From positions 62,001-126,000 of the forward strand of contig NZ_LFCT01000011.1 in the NCBI RefSeq assembly GCF_008692605.1: a stretch of 64,000 bases of DNA, written 5' to 3'. Each line of letters opens with the position of its first letter. Position 1 is the first letter of the stretch. The notes beneath the pieces are model-generated. The model saw only the letters and a list, made by a program, of their open reading frames with translations, made no database searches and was not told where the DNA came from. This document shows positions 42,234 to 49,490 of this stretch, piece after piece. A program made the position numbers and the translations under genes. The stretch is from Sphingobium estronivorans. Its GTDB lineage: Bacteria; Pseudomonadota; Alphaproteobacteria; Sphingomonadales; Sphingomonadaceae.

Positions 42234-43439
42234 TTGTCGAAATGGTCTTTTGCGCCCCTGATCGGCGCTGTCCTGCTACTCGGCGCCGTGGCGGAGCCAG
42301 CCCTTGCCGGACCCTATGCGCCCTATGCGGCGACGCCGGGCGAAGCGGCGGTCGGCGTGATGTTCGACGCCGCGCCCGCGCCCAGTAGCGACCGCGCGGC
42401 CATGCTCGGCTCCATCGACGCCCTGCCGGATGCGGCGACCCGCGCCGACGCGCTGGGGCAATTGTCGCCGCGCAGCGACAGTCTGCTCCCGCGCCTTTCG
42501 ATCCAGACGATGGACGCCAGCGACCGGGAAATTCGAAGCTGGCTGGCCGAACGGCGCAGCATCGCCGTCGACGCCTCCGCCAGCGTGCCGACGAGCGGCG
42601 ATCGGACCATCCACATGATGCTGACCGGCGGCGTCAAACAGGCGCGATACAAGGGACGAACCGACCGCCCGGCGGCGGATTCCGACAGCCGCTCGCTCCG
42701 CTTCGCCATCGACGTCACGCCGGTGCGTGGCTTCATCCTTGGCGCGACGCTGGGCATTGACGGTCTCGACGCCCGGCTCGACCGGGCGCAGCGCCCCCGC
42801 ATCACCCTGTTCACGAGCCACATCGGACCCTATGTCAGCTACAATAACGGCCGCTTCTATGCCGATGCGACCGCGTCCTACACCCTGTCCGAATATAAGC
42901 TGCGGCGGCAGGTCGGCTGGACCGGCTTTGCCGACCGGATGATCGCACCTGTCGACGGCGACGGCTGGGCCGTGTCGGGCGAGGCGGGCGCGATGGTCCG
43001 CGCGGGCGCCTTGCGGGTCCAGCCCTTTGCCGGGCTGCACTATCGCTATGCCGATGTCAGCGGCTTCACCGAAAATGGCGGCCCCGCCGCACTGCAAGTC
43101 GCCCCCTTCCGCACCCAATCGCTGCGCGGCGCGCTGGGCGCTCGCCTGTCCGCGAACGTCGCGCAAGGCGGCTGGACGCTGCGCCCCTCGGTCGAAGCGC
43201 AATGGCAGCGCGAATTGCGCAGCCGTCCCGACAGCCGGATCGAGGCGCGCTTCGCCACTCGCGATCTGCCCATCTTCACCCTCCGCCCGACCCGGCTGGC
43301 GCGCGATGCGGGACTGGTGAATGCGGGCCTCAGCGCCACCTGGAACAGCCGCACGACCGTTCGCCTCGGCTATGCGGGCGAGTTTGGCTCCGACCGCCAT
43401 ATCCATGCGGCGACGCTGACGCTCGGCCGGCGTTTCTGA
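42234..43439 (+). CDS. Autotransporter beta-barrel domain protein with minimal passenger (type Va)
   Basis: A 401-residue outer-membrane protein. The start codon is TTG (42234), chosen because AGAGGGGAAA lies about eight bases upstream and the resulting N-terminus is a clean signal peptide (KWSFAPLIGAVLLLGAVAEPALA). A short region (LGSIDALPDAATRADALGQLSPRSDSLLPRLSIQTMDASDREIRSWLAERR) is the usual pre-barrel linker of autotransporters. The rest forms a 12-strand barrel (for example TLFTSHIGPYVSYNNGRFYADATASYTLSEYKL) ending HAATLTLGRRF. There is almost no passenger, so it may be a barrel-only outer-membrane protein. A palindrome lies on each side. Confidence 0.8.
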   Translation: MSKWSFAPLIGAVLLLGAVAEPALAGPYAPYAATPGEAAVGVMFDAAPAPSSDRAAMLGSIDALPDAATRADALGQLSPRSDSLLPRLSIQTMDASDREIRSWLAERRSIAVDASASVPTSGDRTIHMMLTGGVKQARYKGRTDRPAADSDSRSLRFAIDVTPVRGFILGATLGIDGLDARLDRAQRPRITLFTSHIGPYVSYNNGRFYADATASYTLSEYKLRRQVGWTGFADRMIAPVDGDGWAVSGEAGAMVRAGALRVQPFAGLHYRYADVSGFTENGGPAALQVAPFRTQSLRGALGARLSANVAQGGWTLRPSVEAQWQRELRSRPDSRIEARFATRDLPIFTLRPTRLARDAGLVNAGLSATWNSRTTVRLGYAGEFGSDRHIHAATLTLGRRF

Positions 43440-43496
43440 AGGGGGATTGCGCCGAAACGGACCGGCTTCCTCACCCAAGCGCCGCGCAACCGGCTA

Positions 43497-43518
43497 TTGC
43501 GTGTCCCAAGATACGCAA
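43497..43518. promoter_or_regulatory. Wide-spaced TTGCGT/ACGCAA site upstream of the ParB-like gene
   Basis: TTGCGT (43497-43502) and ACGCAA (43513-43518, followed by AAA) with a 10-base spacer, ending 14 bases before the ParB-like start codon and overlapping its AGGGAG leader. This suggests autoregulation if the ParB-like protein is the binding factor. Confidence 0.55.
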
Positions 43519-43532
43519 AAAGGGAGTGATCC

Positions 43533-44534
43533 ATGGCCCGCTTCATCCGCGACATATTGGCCGCGCTGTCCTATGAACCGCCCGCCCCGAAAGTAGCCGG
43601 CGACCAGGAGGCGCTCAGCCGCCTCGACCAGCGGCTTGCCTGCTTCGCGGACCATGGCACGGGTTCGCGCTCGGCCATTTCGATCCAGCCGGGCGAATGT
43701 TCGGTGTGGGACGGCAATCCCCGCGACCAGCCCGGCCTGACGGCGGACAGCTGCCGTTCGCTGATCGAGTCCATCGCCAGCGAGGGTGGCAACCGCATCC
43801 CCGTGCTGGTGCGTCTCAACCCGCCGGGATCGGATCGGCCCTATCAACTGTTGGTCGGCAGCCGCCGACGCTTCGCGGTCGACTGGCTCAACCATCATGG
43901 CCGCCCGGACATGCGGCTCTCGGCGTTGGTCGTCGACCTGTCGGATGAGGAAGCCTTCCGCCTTGCCGACATCGAAAATCGCGAGCGGGCGGACATCAGC
44001 GAACTGGACCGGGCGCGCAGCTATCAGGCGGCGGTGGATCGCTTCTATGGCGGGGTGCAGTCGCGCATGGCGGAGGCGCTGAACCTCTCCAACAGCCAGC
44101 TCAGCCGCCTGCTGGCGCTCGCCCAACTGCCCGAGGAGGTGGTCAACGCCTTCGCCACGAAGGACGAACTCAAAGTGCGCTATTCGGAATTGCTGACGCC
44201 GCTGCTCCGCCGCCCGGAACAGCGCGGACGGATGATCGCCGAAGCGCGGCTGATCGGGGAGCAGCAACAGACGCTGGCACTTCAGGGCGAGCGCATGATC
44301 CCGCCCGCCACGGTGCTCGCCCGGCTGCGGGAAGCCGCCACGCCGCAATCGCCGGAGGAGGCGCGCGACATCGCCATCATCGCCGGCGGGGCGCGCATCG
44401 GCCGGGCCAAGGCCAGCCGCAGCGGCGGCCTGACGGTCGATCTCAGCATCGCGGAGGATACCGATCTGGATGAGGTGCTGGCCCGACTGCGCGAAACCAT
44501 CGTCGCGGCCCGGGCCGCGCCGGTTACGCCATGA
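43533..44534 (+). CDS. Orphan ParB-like DNA-binding protein
   Basis: A 333-residue ParB/Spo0J-family protein with no parA partner. The N-terminal ParB domain (SIQPGECSVWDGNPRDQPGLTADSCRSLIESIASEGGNRIPVLVRL) carries the CTP-site-like GSRRRFAVDWL, matching GTRRHWSISWL of the partition ParB here. The HTH region is SRMAEALNLSNSQLSRLLALAQLP. A C-terminal segment follows that resembles that of the partition ParB (LTVDLSIAEDTDLDEVLARLRETI). It is clearly a paralogue of the partition ParB, but it sits inside a surface-gene block. VirB of Shigella is a known ParB-derived transcription factor. A palindrome family in the surrounding boundaries is the candidate binding site. Its 3' end overlaps cpaA by 11 bases on the opposite strand. 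Confidence 0.85.
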   Translation: MARFIRDILAALSYEPPAPKVAGDQEALSRLDQRLACFADHGTGSRSAISIQPGECSVWDGNPRDQPGLTADSCRSLIESIASEGGNRIPVLVRLNPPGSDRPYQLLVGSRRRFAVDWLNHHGRPDMRLSALVVDLSDEEAFRLADIENRERADISELDRARSYQAAVDRFYGGVQSRMAEALNLSNSQLSRLLALAQLPEEVVNAFATKDELKVRYSELLTPLLRRPEQRGRMIAEARLIGEQQQTLALQGERMIPPATVLARLREAATPQSPEEARDIAIIAGGARIGRAKASRSGGLTVDLSIAEDTDLDEVLARLRETIVAARAAPVTP

Positions 44535-44967
44535 ACTGAGCCGAAAGCAGGGCGATGGCCGCGATACCCGCCATGTCGGGCCGGGGATCGGCGGCTTTGC
44601 GTACACGCAAAATGACGGCGGCGATCAGGAACAGCGCAAGGGCCAACCCCAGCATCAGCAAGGCGCCGGTCACGCTCAACCAGGTCGCGCCCGCCGCCAA
44701 CAGCTTGATATGCCCGCCCGTCAGCAACCGCCACCGCAGCGCAAGCACGGCAATGGCAGACGACAGCAGCGCCAGGCAAGCCAGCCCAATCGCCCCCGCC
44801 ATCGCCATCCCCGACACGCCATGCGCCAGCCCGGCAAAACCGATACCGCAGAGCGCGATCAGCCCATAGAAGCGATCCGTCACCGCCCGCCCTTCCCAAT
44901 GCAACACCAGCACCGGCAACAGCAGCAGGATCAGCGCCGCGCAGCCGATCCATTGCATCCCGTTCAT
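44524..44967 (-). CDS. cpaA: CpaA/TadV-like prepilin peptidase homologue with altered catalytic residues
   Basis: A 147-residue integral membrane protein, similar in size to the family (about 160). WEGRAVTDRFYGLIALCGIGF is the first cytoplasmic segment, where peptidases have D.R.....PN. TGGHIKLLAAGATWLS is the second motif, normally GxGDxKLLAA. The two catalytic Asp appear as Glu and His, so proteolysis of the Flp pilin is doubtful unless another CpaA exists elsewhere. It is the last gene of the Tad operon, two bases after tadE. A palindrome lies inside its coding sequence. Confidence 0.7.
   Translation of the reverse strand: MNGMQWIGCAALILLLLPVLVLHWEGRAVTDRFYGLIALCGIGFAGLAHGVSGMAMAGAIGLACLALLSSAIAVLALRWRLLTGGHIKLLAAGATWLSVTGALLMLGLALALFLIAAVILRVRKAADPRPDMAGIAAIALLSAQFMA
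44596..44611. promoter_or_regulatory. TTTGCGT-AC-ACGCAAA palindrome inside cpaA
   Basis: The same 16-mer as at 42193-42208, embedded in the cpaA coding sequence (the codons for residues ILRVRKA) and 62 bases beyond the ParB-like stop codon. Confidence 0.65.
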
Positions 44968-44968
44968 A

Positions 44969-45397
44969 TCAATAGCTCCCGTTGGTCACGATGATGCTGG
45001 CGCTGACGCTGGGCGAAGGCATGGGCACCAACCCGGCATAGCGCATCATCGGACTGCCGCTCATGCTGTAGCTGACGCGCACCCGGAAGGTCCCTGTCGC
45101 ATCCGCCCCCGCCGTGATGACCGGCCCGCCGCCTGCCGACAATAATGTGCCATAGCCGTCGATCACCGCCCGCGCCCGGTTCTGCGCCAGCGTCGTGCGT
45201 TCGGCGGTGGACAGGCCCGCAACCGCAGCGCGTGCCCCCTCCACGGCGGCATGGCGCACCCCCATCAACGCCGCGAAGTAAAAGGAATAGAGCACGACCG
45301 CAAAGACCAGCATCAGCAATGCGGGCGCCAGCAGCGCGAATTCCAGCGCCGCCAGCCCCCTTTCGCATGCCGGAAATTGGCGCACCCCCTTGCGCAT
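44969..45397 (-). CDS. tadE: TadE-like pseudopilin
   Basis: A 142-residue TadE/TadG-type pseudopilin. The N-terminal segment CERGLAALEFALLAPALLMLVFAVVLYSFYFAA combines the prepilin-peptidase motif (G/AALEF) with a hydrophobic helix, followed by a soluble domain ending SVSASIIVTNGSY. It is thought to be a minor subunit of the Flp pilus base. It lies directly after the flp gene. Confidence 0.87.
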   Translation of the reverse strand: MRKGVRQFPACERGLAALEFALLAPALLMLVFAVVLYSFYFAALMGVRHAAVEGARAAVAGLSTAERTTLAQNRARAVIDGYGTLLSAGGGPVITAGADATGTFRVRVSYSMSGSPMMRYAGLVPMPSPSVSASIIVTNGSY

Positions 45398-45403
45398 GGT
45401 GGA

Positions 45404-45583
45404 TCAGCCCTTGGGGATGCTGTTGAACATGGTCGTGAAGGCCGCGCCCAACTGGGTCTGGAAATTGGTGCCGACCGCGACGATGGCGGCCACCACCACC
45501 GCGCCCAGCACGGCATATTCCACCGCCGTCAGGCCCCTTTCATCCCGCTTCAGACGGGCGAGCAACTGGGTCCACTTCTTCAT
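45404..45583 (-). CDS. flp: Flp-type major pilin
   Basis: A 59-residue Flp pilin precursor. MKKWTQLLARLKRDERG is the leader ending at the cleavage Gly, followed by LTAVEYAVLGAVVVAAIVAV, the conserved hydrophobic core with Glu at position 5 of the mature chain and the adjacent Tyr (EY), and a short tail NFQTQLGAAFTTMFNSIPKG. It sits between tadG and tadE, not at the head of the operon as in Caulobacter. Confidence 0.92.
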   Translation of the reverse strand: MKKWTQLLARLKRDERGLTAVEYAVLGAVVVAAIVAVGTNFQTQLGAAFTTMFNSIPKG

Positions 45584-45652
45584 CTTCTCTTCTCCTCAGT
45601 CTCCCCGAAATGATGGGCGGCGAGGGGCGGGGAGGGACCGCTCGCCAAAATC

Positions 45653-47416
45653 TCAGACCAGCACCGGCACTCCACATCGCGCACCCGTCACCCAGAGCGT
45701 AGCATGGCCAAGCTGGATGCCCAGCGCCGCAAGCAGGTTGGTGACAAGCGGATCGATAGTCGTCCCGACCAGCGCGGCCAGCGGATTGACCAGCCCGTTC
45801 AGCAATTGCGACCGCGCCAGCGCCGTGGTCGTTTCGCAGACGATGGGAATGCACAGGCCCAGCAACTGCACCTGCAATCCGTCCGACGCGGCAAGGCTGC
45901 CGACCAGCGACGTCAGCAACGGCCCGACCAGCGACCCGTTACCGATGCTGGCCGAAGTGCCGGGCGATCCGGGCCGCCCGATGCTGCCCTGCCCGCCGGG
46001 GCCGAAGAGCAGCGCGCCGCTATTGCCCATCACCGGCTGCGCCACGGCGCGGCTGTCCACGGTGACGATGCCCAGCAGGCTGACGATCCGGGTCGACTGC
46101 ACGTCGGCGGCGGACAAGGCAGGCATGGGCCGCGTCATCGCACCGGCGGGCACCGATCCGATATAGGCGTTGACCAGCCCCGTATTCGCCTGAACCGTCA
46201 CCCGCGTGTCCCGCGCCTGCTCGGCCGTGTCGGGGCAGTCGATGGCGCTCAGCTGTCCCTGCGCCGCCGCAATGTCGATCGTCACCGGCAGGTTGATCGA
46301 CACCAGATTATTGAGCAGCGCGATATTGGTCAGCCCGACCTGCAATTGCAGCCGCAGCGCCGATGTGGCGACGCTGGTTTCCCCCGCCGGGCCGAAGGAA
46401 AAGCGCGGGCGGTCCATCGGCCCGGTCGCCAGCGCGGCCAGCTTCACGCTGCTGCCCGGCGCGACGGTGCCGATGGCGTTCGACAGGTCGACGCTGCCAT
46501 TGCCGGCCTGCACCGCGAAGGAAAACAGCTGATAGGCATTGATCCCCGCGCGCAGCGCCGGTGCCTCATTCGCGCCGCCCACCGGCATATTCTTCCACAC
46601 GCCCAGGCCGAACAGCCCCCTCAGCGGCACCGCATAGCCATTGCTCACCTGCCCCGCGAGCAAGGTCAGCGTGGCGGCGGTCGCGCTGTTGTCGGCAGCG
46701 CTGGCGGCGGCATGGAGCAGATCCTGCAAGCCCACCGTCCGGCTGGTGAGCGCGCCATAGGTTCCGCTCTCCCCGACCCGCTGTGCCAGGGCATCGAAGA
46801 ACAGCCCGGCATCGATGTTGCTGGCCATCAATGCCTCGACATCGGCAGTGGAGAGGCGCAGCTTCACCCCCAACAACGCGCCCAGCAGATCGTTGACGCT
46901 GTTCACCAGCGCATTGGTGACGGTGAGGATGCCGGAGGTGATGCCGACCCCGGCTTCATCGATGCGCGCGGCGGTGGCGCTGGCGGCCAGATCGGGCAGG
47001 GGATTGGCCGGTCCCAGCACTTGCATCAGGAACCGGCGGGCAGGCTGGCCGGTGCGGATACGCACGGCGTTCACCCGCCCATTGCCCGGACACAATGCCA
47101 TGCCGGCGTCGAAGCGCTGCGCGGCGTTCAGCCCGACATCGGGGCAATAGCGCCCCAGTTCCACCGACTGGAGAATGGTGGGGTCATAACCATTGCGGGT
47201 CAGGCTGTCGCGTGCCCGCGCCGCCGCCTGCGCCGGGTTCATCGCGGCGGCGAGCGCGGCGGCATCGGTCGCCGCGCGCAGGGTCCGCTGCCCCACATAA
47301 TAAAGCCCCGCATCCAGCGCAAAGCCCGCCGCCCCGATCAGCATCGCCCCCAGGGCGGCCACCATCGGCGCCACGGCGGCGGACCGATCGCGCCAAAGGG
47401 CGGCAAGCGGCTTCAC
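45653..47416 (-). CDS. tadG: TadG-like pilus assembly protein
   Basis: A 587-residue protein starting with GTG. An N-terminal TadG/pseudopilin-type helix (VAPMVAALGAMLIGAAGFALDAGLYYVGQRTLRAATDAAALAAAM) is followed by a large periplasmic region with many Asn/Ser/Leu/Val repeats and few recognised motifs; several Cys pairs (RYCPD, ALCPG, IDCPD, LCIPIVC, ARCG) suggest disulfides. Its start overlaps the preceding small gene by four bases. It is needed for Flp pilus stability in known systems. Confidence 0.85.
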   Translation of the reverse strand: MKPLAALWRDRSAAVAPMVAALGAMLIGAAGFALDAGLYYVGQRTLRAATDAAALAAAMNPAQAAARARDSLTRNGYDPTILQSVELGRYCPDVGLNAAQRFDAGMALCPGNGRVNAVRIRTGQPARRFLMQVLGPANPLPDLAASATAARIDEAGVGITSGILTVTNALVNSVNDLLGALLGVKLRLSTADVEALMASNIDAGLFFDALAQRVGESGTYGALTSRTVGLQDLLHAAASAADNSATAATLTLLAGQVSNGYAVPLRGLFGLGVWKNMPVGGANEAPALRAGINAYQLFSFAVQAGNGSVDLSNAIGTVAPGSSVKLAALATGPMDRPRFSFGPAGETSVATSALRLQLQVGLTNIALLNNLVSINLPVTIDIAAAQGQLSAIDCPDTAEQARDTRVTVQANTGLVNAYIGSVPAGAMTRPMPALSAADVQSTRIVSLLGIVTVDSRAVAQPVMGNSGALLFGPGGQGSIGRPGSPGTSASIGNGSLVGPLLTSLVGSLAASDGLQVQLLGLCIPIVCETTTALARSQLLNGLVNPLAALVGTTIDPLVTNLLAALGIQLGHATLWVTGARCGVPVLV

Positions 47417-47613
47417 CGCGGTGCATCCGCCGCCCGCTCGACGCGCTGGCCGATGGCTTCCCGATACAGTTGCCGGATGCGCGCCGCTTCCTCGGCGGAC
47501 AGTTCATCCTCTACCCGAGGTGCGGCGCGCAATTGCGCCTCCACCACCCGCCGCGCTTCACTCTCCACCGGCATGGGAGGAGGGGAGGCCAGCATCACCA
47601 TCAGTAAAATCAT
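47413..47613 (-). CDS. Small Tad-operon protein of unknown function
   Basis: A 66-residue protein starting MILLMVMLASPPPMPVES, followed by a charged helix (ARRVVEAQLRAAPRVEDELSAEEAARIRQLYREAIGQRVERA). The ATG follows the tadD-remnant stop by one base, and its stop overlaps the tadG start. I do not recognise it. The hydrophobic start could be a signal or membrane segment. Its location suggests a small pilus-assembly accessory. Confidence 0.55.
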   Translation of the reverse strand: MILLMVMLASPPPMPVESEARRVVEAQLRAAPRVEDELSAEEAARIRQLYREAIGQRVERAADAPR

Positions 47614-47614
47614 T

Positions 47615-47852
47615 TCAGCCTCCCGTCCCGATCCGCGCAGCCTCTGCCGCCAGCTTTTGCCGCAGCGCCCCATCCCCGATGCGCCGCAACCCGGCCTCGG
47701 CCTCGGCGCGCTGGCCGCCGACCATCAGCGCCAACAGCAGATTGTTGCGAATGACCGTCATCTGCGGCGCCAGATCGCTTGCCCCCCGCAAGGCTTCGAT
47801 CGCCGCCCCCGCCTGCCCCGCGCGCAGCAGCGCATAGCCCCAGGCATGATGC
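47615..47852 (-). pseudogene. tadD: tadD remnant (C-terminal TPR part), fused out of frame to tadC
   Basis: The minus-strand frame ending at 47615 reads HHAWGYALLRAGQAGAAIEAL, then RGASDLAPQMTVIRNNLLLALM and VGGQRAEAEAGLRRIGDGALRQKLAAEAARI. These are TPR repeats typical of the C-terminal half of TadD lipoproteins. There is no start codon or lipobox in that frame. Upstream it runs into the tadC coding frame without a stop, so the 5' half of tadD is missing. Confidence 0.7.
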
Positions 47853-48597
47853 CGCCCATCGCCTCCCGCGCGCGCGCAACGCGGCGCTGGGTGAACTCGC
47901 GCACGAATTCGCGCAGCGCCGGGGCCAGCTCGACACCCTGGAACAGTGCCTGCCGGAACAGCGCCGCCAGTTCCTTCGCCCCGCTCACCGCCACCCGCGC
48001 CGCCCAGCGGTCCAGCGCCAGTTCATAGCGCAGGCCCCGGTCCAGATCGGCCACCAGCATCGCGATCAGCCGCGCATGATGCGGCACGGCGATGGCTTCC
48101 TCCCGCGCAATGGACCGGAAGCACTGGTCGAGCGAAATGCCGCTCTCCAGCATCATCAGCATGAGGTCGAGCAGGAAGGGAAATTCCGCCATGATCGCCC
48201 GCGCCCGCCGTGCCGCCAGTATCTGGATCGCCTGCTTCGCCCCGACATAGGTGAGGCCCGCGGCGATCACGATCAGCAGCGGCTGGGCGAACCAGCCGCC
48301 CCACGCGATCCGCGCCGCGAGCATCACCGCCAGCGCCACGCCCGCGGTCGCCGCCATGCGTGCCCATAGGAACCAGTCCGCCGCCCGCGCATCCTGAAAA
48401 CCGGCCAGCATCAGCTTGCCCGCAATCTCCGATCGATCCCGCCCGCGCGCCGCAAAGGCCCCCGGCAGGCGGAAGACGGCCCGCTCCCCGCCCATGCCCA
48501 GCCGCGCCTCCAACCGCCGGTCAGCGAGTTGCATCCGCGCCCCCGTCAGCGCACAGGCCAAGCCCAGCGCCGCGCAAAAAAGGAACAACGCGCCCAT
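47758..48597 (-). CDS. tadC: TadC-like pilus assembly membrane protein, C-terminus replaced
   Basis: A 279-residue frame. The first about 250 residues are a normal TadC (GspF-type) protein, with MGALFLFCAALGLACALTG, FPFLLDLMLMMLESGISLDQCFRSIAREE, and QALFQGVELAPALREFVREFTQRRVARAREAMGG. The final transmembrane helix and its preceding KLPVK-type motif are missing. The frame instead ends in a meaningless RCCARGRRGRRSKPCGGQAIWRRR tail, caused by an apparent deletion that joins tadC to tadD sequence out of frame near 47850. Function may be lost or reduced. It starts as ATGA overlapping tadB. Confidence 0.75.
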   Translation of the reverse strand: MGALFLFCAALGLACALTGARMQLADRRLEARLGMGGERAVFRLPGAFAARGRDRSEIAGKLMLAGFQDARAADWFLWARMAATAGVALAVMLAARIAWGGWFAQPLLIVIAAGLTYVGAKQAIQILAARRARAIMAEFPFLLDLMLMMLESGISLDQCFRSIAREEAIAVPHHARLIAMLVADLDRGLRYELALDRWAARVAVSGAKELAALFRQALFQGVELAPALREFVREFTQRRVARAREAMGGIMPGAMRCCARGRRGRRSKPCGGQAIWRRR

Positions 48598-49490
48598 CAG
48601 AAGGCGAGCCTCATCACCCGCCGCATGACCAGCATCCCCAGCCCCTGCAGCACCACCGCCACGACGGCCAGCCTGTGCCCGCGCGGATCGTGCACGAAGA
48701 AATCGACATAAGCGGGGTTCATCGCCACCAGCGCCGCCATGGCCACCAGCGGCATGACGATCAGCACCCGCCCGCTGATCTTCGCTTCGGAAATGGCCGC
48801 CTTCAACTCGCGCTTGATGCGGATGCGCTCGCGCAGGATGCTGGACAGGTTCAGCAGCACCGCCGAAATCGACCCGCCATAGCGCATATTGGTGCGGATC
48901 GCGGCGGCGAGCATCGATATTTCGGGAACGCGCAGCCGTTCCGCCAGCATCTGCATCGCGTCCGCCACCGGCGCGCCGAGTTCCAGCCGGCGCGCGACCG
49001 GCGCGATATAGTCGCGCACAATCGCGGGTGCGTCACTCAGCGCGCGCTCCAGCGCCTGCGCCAGCGAATTGCCGACCGCCTGCAACTGCCGCACGGCGTC
49101 GATATAATAGGGCAGCGCTTCGATCAGCGCCTCGACCCGCCGCTGCGCCCGCCGCCGCACCCAGCCCAGCAGCGCCAGCGGCATAGCGGCGATCACGATC
49201 ACGGCCGCCACCGGCCCTGCCGCCAGCAAGGCAAACAGCGCCGACAAGGCCAGCACGCTACCGATCATCCCCAGCGCCCGCGCCGTCACTTCGACCTGCG
49301 CCTGCACCAGCAAGGGCGCGACCCTGTCCGGCACCGACAACACCACCCGACGATGCACCACCGCCGCCGGACCCAGACCCAGCCGTCGGTCGATCTCCGC
49401 CCGCTGCCGTCCCCGCTCCGCCAGCAGCACCCGGCCGATCCCGCTCAGGATCATTGCCGCCAGCAGCAGAAAGGCGACGCCGCTCAGCAT
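48597..49490 (-). CDS. tadB: TadB pilus assembly membrane protein
   Basis: A 297-residue inner-membrane GspF-type platform protein: N-terminal membrane segment (MLSGVAFLLLAAMIL), cytoplasmic domain with ALIEALPYYIDAVRQLQAVGNSLAQAL and VPEISMLAAAIRTNMRYGGSISAVLLNLSSILRERIRIKRELKAAISEAK, then C-terminal helices (VLIVMPLVAMAALVAM). It normally pairs with TadC. It overlaps the upstream ATPase gene by seven bases. Confidence 0.9.
   Translation of the reverse strand: MLSGVAFLLLAAMILSGIGRVLLAERGRQRAEIDRRLGLGPAAVVHRRVVLSVPDRVAPLLVQAQVEVTARALGMIGSVLALSALFALLAAGPVAAVIVIAAMPLALLGWVRRRAQRRVEALIEALPYYIDAVRQLQAVGNSLAQALERALSDAPAIVRDYIAPVARRLELGAPVADAMQMLAERLRVPEISMLAAAIRTNMRYGGSISAVLLNLSSILRERIRIKRELKAAISEAKISGRVLIVMPLVAMAALVAMNPAYVDFFVHDPRGHRLAVVAVVLQGLGMLVMRRVMRLAF

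Noticed and set aside
45704..48028. A 774-codon plus-strand open frame antisense to tadG and the tadC/tadD region
   Set aside because: Composition is Arg/Gln/His/Gly-rich with no domain; the minus-strand Tad genes explain the region.
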